From an uncultured Clostridia bacterium (GTDB lineage: Bacteria > Bacillota > Clostridia > Oscillospirales > Ruminococcaceae), in the NCBI GenBank assembly GCA_947627045.1, contig CANQUM010000003.1, positions 1 to 64,000 of the forward strand: DNA of 64,000 bases, read 5' to 3'. Positions within the stretch are counted from its first letter, which is position 1. The number at the start of each line of letters is the position of its first letter. Shown piece by piece: positions 37,283 through 44,736 of this stretch. The position numbers and the translations under genes were made by a program. Under the pieces are notes generated by a model. The model was not told the origin of the DNA. It saw only the letters and a list, made by a program, of their open reading frames with translations, and did no database searches.

Positions 37283-37888
37283 TCAACGGATATCCCCATT
37301 ATTTTGCTCCATTATTTTACTATCTACTCTATATTTTATCTTACCAGCCAAAAGAATAAAAACTGTAAATAATGTTGTAGCTGCCACCATTGAGAGTAAC
37401 CTATTTAACTGCATAAACAGCAACACCAACGAAAAAAATAAAATTCCAGCCATAGAATAATTTAGCTTCTTTGCAAATTTTATTAACTCCTTGCTACTGA
37501 CAGGTCTATTAATATCCAACACCGGTGACAATGCTTTTATTGCAACTAAAGAAAACAATATTATCAACATCGAGGAAAAACTTGTCATATTTACATACTT
37601 AACAACAAGCAACAAGCCAAGGAGCGACATACAAGAACATATCAAGCAGCTTATATATGTTCTCATATGTAACCCCCCTGCATAGGATCGTAAAAGAATA
37701 AAAACACCGAAAAAAATTATGGTTTCCCATTCCATATGGCAAAAAATCGCAATCCATATACTAACCATGGTATTCAGTGATACTTCCAAACCAATCTGAA
37801 AGCCATACTGATATATGCGGCTCTTCTCCTCTACGATTTTCCCTTTAGATAGCAAATAATCGGTCAAGGCATGCGCCAGCTTTTCCAT
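37283..37888 (-). CDS. agrB: AgrB-family peptide-processing membrane endopeptidase
   Basis: A 201-residue membrane protein that cleaves and cyclises the AgrD precursor into the thiolactone signal. The catalytic pair is visible in RSYAGGLHMRTYISC (His then Cys seven residues on), with the conserved GG before the histidine. Several hydrophobic segments (SMLIILFSLVAIKAL, AGILFFSLVLLFM) give the usual multi-pass topology. Length is typical. It starts two bases after the agrD stop, confirming an agrD-agrB unit. Intact. Confidence 0.92.
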   Translation of the reverse strand: MEKLAHALTDYLLSKGKIVEEKSRIYQYGFQIGLEVSLNTMVSIWIAIFCHMEWETIIFFGVFILLRSYAGGLHMRTYISCLICSCMSLLGLLLVVKYVNMTSFSSMLIILFSLVAIKALSPVLDINRPVSSKELIKFAKKLNYSMAGILFFSLVLLFMQLNRLLSMVAATTLFTVFILLAGKIKYRVDSKIMEQNNGDIR

Positions 37889-37890
37889 AT

Positions 37891-38049
37891 TTACTGTTCA
37901 TCCGATTCCATCAATTCTTCAGGCATCTTAGGCTGATGAAAAATATAAAAGCAGAATCTCTGAACCGACCCACCTGCAAATGCCATAGCGAAGTTTCCTA
38001 ATGCCAAATCGGTCCTTTTCACCAATAAACTCTTAATTTTTTGTAACAT
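37891..38049 (-). CDS. agrD: AgrD-type cyclic autoinducer peptide precursor
   Basis: Fifty-two residues from the ATG at 38049, which follows AAAGGAGG; the track start is spurious. An amphipathic N-terminal leader (LQKIKSLLVKRTDLA) is followed by the signal core QRFCFYIF and the conserved AgrB recognition tail HQPKMPEELMES. Alignment with staphylococcal AgrD (ring, then x5-P-x-E-L) predicts a five-residue thiolactone CFYIF cleaved before HQPK; how many residues remain as an N-terminal tail is unknown. It is too short for many annotation pipelines. Immediately followed by agrB. Confidence 0.88.
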   Translation of the reverse strand: MLQKIKSLLVKRTDLALGNFAMAFAGGSVQRFCFYIFHQPKMPEELMESDEQ

Positions 38050-38123
38050 GATATGTTCCTCCTTTTTTTTCAAATCATACCATTTACAATACGCATAAAA
38101 TGTATCATGTAATAATTACGAGT

Positions 38124-39433
38124 TTATATGTAATTTTTTCCTAACGAATACAACAACACACGCACTTCAAATATATTTCCATTGTCTGATATATCAACCA
38201 AGCCGTTATACTTTTTTGCAGCTTTTTTAACAGAATGTAAGCCAATGCCATGATTTTCAGGCTCTTTCTTCGTTGTAAGAAAATTCCCATGCCTGTCTCT
38301 CTTGATATTCCCCCTATATGGATTACATATTTTGAATAACAGGCAATTCTTTCTATACACAAATTCTACTACAACATACTTTTGGTTCTGATCAGAAATA
38401 TTACGCACTGCTTCGATCGAATTATCTAAACAATTCCCTAAAATCACACAAACATCCGCATCATTAAAGCCAAATTCATATGGAATTTCTATATGAGTCA
38501 TCAATTTTATTCCTAATTCCCTCATAATATTATTTTTATAATTCAGCAAAGTGTCTACAACAATATTACCACTATCAATGCTAGAATTAGCACTAAAATA
38601 GTTTTCAGCATACAATAAATCCTCTATATAATTTTTCGCAAATTCCATTTCATCTCTATCTATGTATTCCCGAATACACAACAAATGATTTTCAATATCA
38701 TGTTTAATATTCCTGATATTTAAATTCGACTCCTCCCTCTCCATAATCTGATTTTTACACAATTCTATCTGCTTATTGAAAATAATTTGTTGTTTTCGCA
38801 TCTCTAATTTTTCAGATAATTCTTCATATATGCGGAATATCATAAAATTCACGGCCAAAATCATAGCCGATGACAACAATGCGAAAATTGACGCATTTTT
38901 TCTCTTGTATTTTCGCACAATAAAAACAATGTATTCAAAACAAAAACACTTCCCAGAGGAATGAGCAATAAAGCAATCCAATAGCCAAAAGAAATATCTC
39001 TTTTTAATCTTTCTTGCAAAAATATTTTTAACAAACGCAAAGCTATTAACATAACAATTTTAGAAACAAAAGAACCTAAAACTTGTGTATCGCTTACACC
39101 CATCTCTATAATCATAAAAAAATATCCCACAATACTTTCAATAATCATCCCCAGCAAATTAGTAAACAAAATCCAAAGTATTTTATTTTTAATACTGCCA
39201 GTATACAAAATATTACAAAGCACAAAGCTACTGATTATTTCAAAAAACAACAACAAAATCGGAATATTTATATAATTTGTCCCTATCGTTTCCAGAATAT
39301 AGAAAACCATCCAAGAGACTAAAGAAAATAACAAAGAGACTTCCTTTTTAATAAAAAATATATTCATCGCCTCTTTGATAATTGCCAGAAATAAAAAAGA
39401 AGATATCAAATAGAACAATAAACTCTCAGTCAA
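38124..39433 (-). pseudogene. agrC: AgrC-type sensor histidine kinase, split by one-base frameshift
   Basis: Track ORFs 38861-39433 and 38124-38981 are one gene. The first supplies the multi-pass membrane sensor (start TTG with GGAGGAG). The second gives the last membrane segment and the GHKL kinase: LNIRNIKHDIENHL (phospho-His), LGNCLDNSIEAV (N box) and NHGIGLHSVKKAA (G box). The junction is TTGTTTTTATTG; one extra T (six instead of five) would join FVLNTLF to IVRKYKRKNAS. This may be a true mutation, phase variation, ribosomal slippage or a sequencing error. All kinase residues are intact, so restoration would give a full AgrC. Confidence 0.85.
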
Positions 39434-40151
39434 GGAATTCTCCTCCCATCAAATTATTATATTTCTCCCTAACAATTTTTTGTCTATCTTCACTAATTTG
39501 TAATTCCACACCATTAAAAAGAATAACTTTGTAAAAACTTATTTCTTTAATATATCTATAATTGACCAAATATGATTGATGAATCCGCAAAAATGGTATA
39601 TTCTCATTCTCCACTTTTCGTTCTACCAAATTGAGTTTACCATAAAACTTCCCGTTTTCATGTTTTCCCTGTATCAAAATAATTCTGCCAGAGCTTTCAA
39701 AATATAGTATATCTTTCAGTAACATCTTGTGTGAAATTTTATTGAATTTGTATTCAAAATGCACATCATTTTTCAATATTCTCTCATAAGCTTTTTCAAA
39801 ATACTTGCTAAAAATGTGTTCATCCACCGGCTTTTTTATGAATCTAAATGGTTCTACCTCAAAAAGTTCAATAAAATAATTTTCGTAGTTAGAAATATAA
39901 ATTATGATGACATCTAAATCACTTTTTCTAATTTTTTTAGCAACATCTATTCCGTTTATCTGTATCATTTCTATATCCAAGTATAAAATATCAAAAAGAA
40001 TTCCTGCATGAAAATCTCTCCATAATTCACAGCCATCAGAATACACCTCGATATTCATCTCAATCATCATTTTTTTCCCAATATCCAAAAGCATAGTTTC
40101 TATTTTTGACGCAAAAATCAAATCATCATCACATACTCCTATATTAAGCAA
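39426..40151 (-). CDS. agrA: AgrA-type LytTR response regulator
   Basis: 241 residues, starting at TTG with GGGGG upstream, one base after the stop of the XRE gene. Receiver domain with acidic CDDD and phosphoacceptor in FDILYLDIEM, conserved lysine in RFIKKPV; C-terminal LytTR domain with ILYFESSGRIILI and FLRIHQSYLVNYRYI. It overlaps the agrC start by eight bases. It would activate transcription on sensing the AgrD peptide through AgrC. Candidate targets are its own operon and the divergent gene at 41376. Confidence 0.9.
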   Translation of the reverse strand: MLNIGVCDDDLIFASKIETMLLDIGKKMMIEMNIEVYSDGCELWRDFHAGILFDILYLDIEMIQINGIDVAKKIRKSDLDVIIIYISNYENYFIELFEVEPFRFIKKPVDEHIFSKYFEKAYERILKNDVHFEYKFNKISHKMLLKDILYFESSGRIILIQGKHENGKFYGKLNLVERKVENENIPFLRIHQSYLVNYRYIKEISFYKVILFNGVELQISEDRQKIVREKYNNLMGGEFLD

Positions 40152-40152
40152 A

Positions 40153-40500
40153 TTATCCCCCTTCTTTCTGTACCTCTCTTAAACGATTCAACAAAACCAT
40201 TATGGTTTTACGGTTGGAATCATTCAGCTCCTTGTAAATTGATACAATATCGTAAAATTCATCTATCTCTTGATTAATCTTCAATTGCCCATCTAAATTC
40301 CGTTTCGTCTCAGATAAACATAAAATGTAATCTACTGTCACCTTAAAATGCTTCGCTATATTAACCATTAAATCTACCGGCGGCGTACATTTACCATTTT
40401 CAATTCTACTAATTGTTTGTTGAGAGGAACCAACGAAATTAGCCAGTGCCTCCTGCCCTAAACCATACTGCTCACGCAATTCCCTTATACGAGTATTCAA
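40153..40500 (-). CDS. XRE-family regulator heading the agr operon
   Basis: About 115 residues from the TTG at 40500 (GGAG seven bases upstream; the track start lacks a site). Typical Cro/CI helix-turn-helix: RIRELREQYGLGQEALANFV, then QQTISRIENGKCTPPVDLM and YILCLSETKR, with a helical tail. It is the first gene of the unit xre-agrA-agrC-agrD-agrB-receiver with one-base spacing to agrA, so the regulator probably controls the agr cassette in response to ICE state. This XRE-agr linkage is unusual compared with the staphylococcal layout. Confidence 0.82.
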   Translation of the reverse strand: MNTRIRELREQYGLGQEALANFVGSSQQTISRIENGKCTPPVDLMVNIAKHFKVTVDYILCLSETKRNLDGQLKINQEIDEFYDIVSIYKELNDSNRKTIMVLLNRLREVQKEGG

Positions 40501-40723
40501 AATATCACTCCAATCATAATTATTCAATTATGATTTTACTCTATCACATCCGTTTTAATACTCATATTCGCGATATATAAATATCCAAATTTTCAATATA
40601 TGCTCTTTTAATTTTACCAAAGTTAGAACCATAATATAATACAATGTCAAAAAGAGGAGTCAATTTGTAAAAAATATTGTCCTAGATACTAAAAACAGAC
40701 AACACATTTCAAAAATCAATTGA

Positions 40724-40939
40724 TTAGTTGTTTGTTTTATAATCTCTCCTTGTAAGGATTGCAATATTGGTAATCCTGAACGAATCCACAAATACCATCG
40801 TGGCAAAAGAAAACGAAGAAGGCATATGACAGATTCTTACAAATCCACCATATGCCTTCTCTTCCACAGCATTTAACATATTATTTATTTCAGTCTTTGC
40901 CCGTTCATACAGAATCTTTCGCAAATACCTTTGACACAC
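40724..40939 (-). pseudogene. SpoVG-domain remnant
   Basis: The tail of this 71-residue ORF reads VFVDSFRITNIAILTRRD, which matches the SpoVG strand pair VFGDSFKVSNITILAGRD of the intact ICE protein at 47.97-48.65 kb. The upstream part also forms a hairpin (AAGGCATATG with CATATGCCTT). The rest of the domain is lost. A relic of a duplicated ICE segment. Confidence 0.6.
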
Positions 40940-41008
40940 TGAGCAGTAATTTTATGTGCTATCAGAATTTATCGTTCTCTTGAATTCTCGCCCCTAAAGG
41001 TTCCCTAG

Positions 41009-41175
41009 TATGCCGGGCAGTACCAGCATGAGTGCCAGTGTAAAGGGAACTATCCTTATATATTTTTTCTCCTCATATTGTCTGCTTACCTTGTAAACCA
41101 TCGTGATATTATAAAAATATCACCGAGGTAATAGCTATCTTTATTTACCGAAATTATACCACGCTACTTTTCTAA
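41009..41175 (-). repeat. Decayed copy of the promoter and 5' end of the BIG2-transglutaminase gene
   Basis: Closely resembles 45737-45900: shared blocks include TGCCGGGCAGTACCAGCATG against TGCCGGGCAGTGCCAGCATG, the signal-peptide coding part, and the promoter with TATAAT. The copy has an early stop and no downstream gene. Its promoter may still fire toward the SpoVG relic and agr operon. Confidence 0.8.
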
Positions 41176-41232
41176 TGATAGAAGACAGAAACCCCATTTG
41201 TTAGAAGTTCCTTCGCATATAAACACCAATTC

Positions 41233-41256
41233 AAGTTCAAAATTCAAATCAAGTTA
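41233..41256. promoter_or_regulatory. Direct repeats upstream of the DPBB-like gene (AgrA-site candidate)
   Basis: TCAAGTT occurs twice, 18 bases apart (41231 and 41249), within AATTCAAGTT and AAATCAAGTT, about 120-145 bases before the divergent gene. LytTR regulators bind paired direct repeats, so this could be the AgrA operator. Inference only. Confidence 0.35.
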
Positions 41257-41375
41257 CATTCTGATTGAATTTAGCATTTATCTTCGTGTTTTTTACATAT
41301 AAAGAAATATCGCCATATTTTGCTTTAATATATAGATGTAACAAAAAACAAGTTTTAACGAAAGGAGACTTCTAT

Positions 41376-42203
41376 ATGGAAGCATTAAAAACCAAAGAAC
41401 TTTTATATTACCTTTTGTTCACAGAAGGTGATGAAAAACTGGCTAAGGATCAGGAAAATTTCAAACGTGAATTGGAATTATCAGAAGAAACTTACTCAGA
41501 ACTAAAAATGAGTGCATTAAGCACACGTAACCTTATCTCTTACATTGATCGCCATGAAGAAAGCATTGAAACAAGAAACGATGAAGTATTAGATATTCTT
41601 GCTAAGGCTGTAGAAGAAACATCTGTCATACTCGGCGAAAAATTCAGCTCATATGAAACATGGATGGAAAACTGGTGGGAGGAAGAGAAGAATTACGAAA
41701 GGGAAGATGAGGCAATTGATCTCGCCAGTGCAGGAGACAAAAAAAGCAAGGTTCATGTATATGCAACCCAATTCAACGCTGACACTTCAAATGAAGTAGC
41801 TCTCCCTGATAAATATGTCAAATTTGCAACTAGGGGTTGGACCTCCGACATACCTAAAGCCAAAAGACAGTATTACAACAAAAAATTTACGGTAAATGTA
41901 ACATATAAGGATAAAACTAAAAAAAGCATTCCTGTTAATGATGTTGGTCCGTGGAATACAAACGACAACTATTGGGATTCTAAGTCCGCTGCTAATCCCC
42001 GTCGCAAATTTACCGATTTGGAACGTTTTGTACCTGAAGCTTGGGCAGCTTTTAAGAAAGATTATAATAACGGAAAAGATGGGAGTGGGCGTGTAGTGAC
42101 GAACCCCGCGGGAATTGATCTTTGCCTTACAGTTGCCAAGTCATTAGGATTCGCTGCAAATGCAAGCCATTGGGTTTATGTAGATATGTCAGATTTGCCG
42201 TAA
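41376..42203 (+). CDS. Protein with C-terminal double-psi beta-barrel-like domain, divergent from agr
   Basis: 275 residues from the ATG at 41376 with AAAGGAG; the longer track start is not supported. The N-terminal half (1-110) is acidic and helical, ending in WMENWWEEEKNYERED. The C-terminal half carries the pattern PVNDVGPWNTNDNYWDS, RRKFTDLERFVPEAWAAF and GRVVTNPAGIDLC, seen in secreted double-psi beta-barrel proteins of other bacteria. No signal peptide is visible, which is odd for that domain. It is the only plus-strand gene of the ICE and faces the agr operon, making it the best candidate for an agr-controlled effector. Followed by a terminator. Confidence 0.6.
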   Translation: MEALKTKELLYYLLFTEGDEKLAKDQENFKRELELSEETYSELKMSALSTRNLISYIDRHEESIETRNDEVLDILAKAVEETSVILGEKFSSYETWMENWWEEEKNYEREDEAIDLASAGDKKSKVHVYATQFNADTSNEVALPDKYVKFATRGWTSDIPKAKRQYYNKKFTVNVTYKDKTKKSIPVNDVGPWNTNDNYWDSKSAANPRRKFTDLERFVPEAWAAFKKDYNNGKDGSGRVVTNPAGIDLCLTVAKSLGFAANASHWVYVDMSDLP

Positions 42204-42230
42204 AGCAAAAAAATATTGCATATCTTATAG

Positions 42231-42284
42231 AGGCTGTTGCAAAAGCAGATAAACAAACTTCCGAAAATAACAGCCTTTTCTTTA
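42231..42284 (+). terminator. Terminator of the DPBB-like gene
   Basis: AGGCTGTT pairs with AACAGCCT across a 30-base loop and is followed by TTTTCTTTATTT, about 28 bases after the stop codon. Confidence 0.7.
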
Positions 42285-42295
42285 TTTGGGGCTGT

Positions 42296-42319
42296 CGCAC
42301 TAAATGATTGATTAGTGCG
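42296..42319. terminator. Second small hairpin before the intron fragment
   Basis: CGCACTAA pairs with TTAGTGCG across an eight-base loop; a CTCCTTTT run follows shortly after. Possibly the terminator into which the group II intron inserted, as intron classes of this kind prefer terminator hairpins. Confidence 0.5.
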
Positions 42320-42333
42320 TAGCTCCTTTTCTA

Positions 42334-42440
42334 GTGCGCCTAGTAGCGCATGTTTCCAACAGGTGCAAGCCCTAAATCCGCCCGGTAGCTGGAAAGATAT
42401 AGCCGAAGGCAAGGGTGTCCATCGTAAGATGGAATCTGAA
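42334..42440 (+). ncRNA. Group II intron 5' fragment (domain I relic)
   Basis: Begins GTGCGCCTAGTAGCGCAT, a typical GUGYG-type 5' intron end, and includes AATCCGCCCGGTAGCTGG and GCCGAAGGCAAGGGTGTCCA, which are conserved domain I sequences of bacterial group II introns. The intron-encoded reverse transcriptase and domains V-VI are missing. The fragment directly follows a terminator-like hairpin. Confidence 0.7.
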
Positions 42441-42457
42441 TTATCCCATTAGAATTA

Positions 42458-42573
42458 TTATCCGAGAAGTCAATGGAAAATCAGAAAAATGCTGTCTTTT
42501 CACAATTCTTCTCGGATAAGTTTTCTCCGAATCATAGTGCAGTACACATCGTAGTAGTAGGAGGAGAAAACTT
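42458..42573 (+). promoter_or_regulatory. Two consecutive stem-loops, the second masking a ribosome binding site
   Basis: TTATCCGAGAAG pairs with CTTCTCGGATAA (42508-42519). Directly adjoining, AAGTTTTCTCC (42518-42528) pairs perfectly with GGAGAAAACTT (42563-42573), which overlaps the GGAGGAG ribosome site in front of the ATG at 42574. Both stems are perfect over 11-12 bases. It looks like a translational-control leader or the end structure of a mobile element. Confidence 0.5.
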
Positions 42574-42651
42574 ATGGATTTTCAGATTAACATTCTGATA
42601 GATTTTGAATTGCAGGTGGAACAGTTTCTGACGGTTACAGGTCCTATCTGA
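42574..42651 (+). CDS. Possible 25-residue peptide behind a structured leader
   Basis: ATG with a near-perfect GGAGGAG site; the frame reads MDFQINILIDFELQ and ends TGPI. Too short to identify and not hydrophobic enough for a toxin of type I kind. It may be only the broken beginning of a larger gene (further codons after the stop do not help). Reported because the ribosome site is strong and sequestered in a perfect stem. Confidence 0.25.
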   Translation: MDFQINILIDFELQVEQFLTVTGPI

Positions 42652-43044
42652 TTTCCACAATAACTTCAACTTACATAGAGGCATTATTTATCCTAGCAAT
42701 ATTCTTACAACATTTAGTAACCGAGGTAATAGCAGACAGAAAATACATACTCATAATTAAAAATTATGGAGTCTCTTCGGTTTCTTATTGTTCATTAACG
42801 CTTAATCACTAAAAGAACGCAAATAACCCACAAGGAAAATGTTTTCCATTATGGGTTATTTACTACTTATTTATATGGCAGAGCCACTTTTTTACTGACA
42901 AATTCATATTCCGCCAAATAGCTTGCATGAATTTGCATCTACTACATTGTCGTCAATCACCATAGCCACCACTACACCTCACTTCCATTCTTTTCAGACT
43001 GAAAACTTATTTTGCGTGAATCATAAAAGTATTTTTTGTAGCTT
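42652..43044. other. Non-coding gap before the anti-sigma gene
   Basis: No gene seen. A hairpin AAATAACCCA/TGGGTTATTT near 42828-42866 could end transcripts arriving from either side; beyond it there is only AT-rich DNA up to the anti-sigma gene stop. Confidence 0.45.
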
Positions 43045-43980
43045 TTACTGATATTTAATTTTATACCGTTCAAATAAATTCATTACTTTTTTCAAATCTT
43101 GACTCTCCATTTTAAAAGCACTAGTGGTATTTTTATCTTCTTTAATCACAAAGCCATCCTCTGTTATCATATAATCAACTTCATCAAACAAAATAATATA
43201 ATTATATTCCTGCCCCTCCCAACCAATTTCGTCATTTGTATAACTTTCGAAAATAGATTTAAATTCTATAGTTTCCTCTTTGGTTAATGTTATAACATTT
43301 TCCTCTTCCTTGTGTAAAGCATTATAGATTTTTCCACGCTGCTTACTTGCCGATATAACACTGTCCTTAGGATCATCCCTTATTTCATCGTTATCTTCAT
43401 CAACCGTTGCTACTTGAGATTCCTTCGAAAACGAATTCAACAATTCATCGGCCTCTTTAAATGAAACCAACTGATAAGATGTTATTTTCCATGCTTGGAT
43501 TCCCCCTTCTATTTCCTCTCCTCTCATATTTACAAGCAATTTCAACTGGTCAGACTCGCAAGTCACAATTATATTAATATCTTTGCTATTTTTCTCCAGA
43601 ACAACATAATCAAATCCACTTTCACTATATTTAACCTTTACCCCATTTCCCATATTATTATCATTAAAATTATGCAAAAATTCAATAAGGGTATCAGTTC
43701 TGTTCACACTTGTAGTTCCATGTCCATTTCTAATTTGTGTCTTTTCTTCCTCCGAAAAACTTGAAACCAACTCAACAACCATTTTTCTAAACTCTGCATT
43801 AGCAGCAAACGCAATTCCTGTCATACCAAAAATACAAAATGCTATTAATGCGACACATGCCACTGCCTTTTGCCACCTTCTCCACCCTCCTGAATATGCA
43901 TGCTGTTCACAATACAATGCGTCCTCAATATGACGATCAGCCAATTCTCCTAAAACCATTGATATTTTTTCTTTTTTCAT
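43045..43980 (-). CDS. Membrane anti-sigma factor-like protein
   Basis: A 311-residue single-pass membrane protein. A cytoplasmic N-terminus of about 38 residues with the pattern HIEDALYCEQHAY is followed by a transmembrane segment (VACVALIAFCIFGMTGIAFA), and an extracytoplasmic domain of 250 residues follows. The last four bases overlap the preceding sigma factor gene (ATGA), the standard layout of an ECF sigma/anti-sigma pair. The sensor domain resembles DUF4367/DUF4179-type regions of Firmicute anti-sigma proteins but has no motif I can name. Probably releases the sigma factor on a surface signal. Confidence 0.75.
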   Translation of the reverse strand: MKKEKISMVLGELADRHIEDALYCEQHAYSGGWRRWQKAVACVALIAFCIFGMTGIAFAANAEFRKMVVELVSSFSEEEKTQIRNGHGTTSVNRTDTLIEFLHNFNDNNMGNGVKVKYSESGFDYVVLEKNSKDINIIVTCESDQLKLLVNMRGEEIEGGIQAWKITSYQLVSFKEADELLNSFSKESQVATVDEDNDEIRDDPKDSVISASKQRGKIYNALHKEEENVITLTKEETIEFKSIFESYTNDEIGWEGQEYNYIILFDEVDYMITEDGFVIKEDKNTTSAFKMESQDLKKVMNLFERYKIKYQ

Positions 43981-44534
43981 ATGCCATATCCTTCCTTTTC
44001 TAAATATTTTTTCAACTTATTTCTAAGCCTATGAAGCCGCACAGAAACATTATTTTCACTTAACGAAAATTTTTTAGCAATTTCTTCAATAGAATCAGCA
44101 AAATAATATCTTCGAACAAAAATCCTCCTATTTTTCTTATCTATTTTGTCTAAAAATATGTTAATAGTTTCCGCTAATTCTTTTACCTCATACTTTTCCT
44201 CAACAGATTCAATATCTGAAAGACTATTTTCTAACTCACTTAATGCAATATCATAATAGCTGTTGCGTTTTATGGCAGAGTTTTTATGATACCTTTTTAT
44301 AGAAATATTTCTCACAATTCGCATTAAATAAGTTAATAACGGATTAGGATTTTGAGGTGGTATCGTGTTCCAAACTGCTAAATATACATCATTAACTGAT
44401 TCCTCTGCATCCATTCTATTTTTTAAAATATTATAGGATACGGAAAAAAGTATATTTGCATACTTTTTTTCTAAAGCTGTAATTGCCTGTTCCGATCGTT
44501 CATAAAATAATTGAATTATCTCACTATCATCCAA
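43977..44534 (-). CDS. ECF-type RNA polymerase sigma factor
   Basis: About 185 residues, starting at the TTG at 44534 with GGAGG eight bases upstream (the track GTG is too close to that site). Region 2: YNILKNRMDAEESVNDVYLA with VWNTI; region 4: IEEIAKKFSLSENNVSVRLH with RLRNKLKKYL, a helix-turn-helix. No region 3, as for group IV sigma factors. Co-translated with the anti-sigma gene. Its regulon may include the adjacent exported BIG2-transglutaminase protein, whose promoter is of housekeeping type, so this is uncertain. Confidence 0.88.
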   Translation of the reverse strand: MDDSEIIQLFYERSEQAITALEKKYANILFSVSYNILKNRMDAEESVNDVYLAVWNTIPPQNPNPLLTYLMRIVRNISIKRYHKNSAIKRNSYYDIALSELENSLSDIESVEEKYEVKELAETINIFLDKIDKKNRRIFVRRYYFADSIEEIAKKFSLSENNVSVRLHRLRNKLKKYLEKEGYGI

Positions 44535-44736
44535 TCCTTTCACCTCCCAAAATTAATATTACCTTGCAATGCCTTTGTGTCCCAATTTCTTTTGTATATT
44601 ATCTGATATTTTCTCCTTTCAAAAATAATACTCCTCATTTAAACAAAAAAATTACACAATTATTATATTTTTTAATTCAAACCTCTCAAATATAATCTTG
44701 AAATCCAAATATAGTTGCTAAAATAAATTTCCTCGT

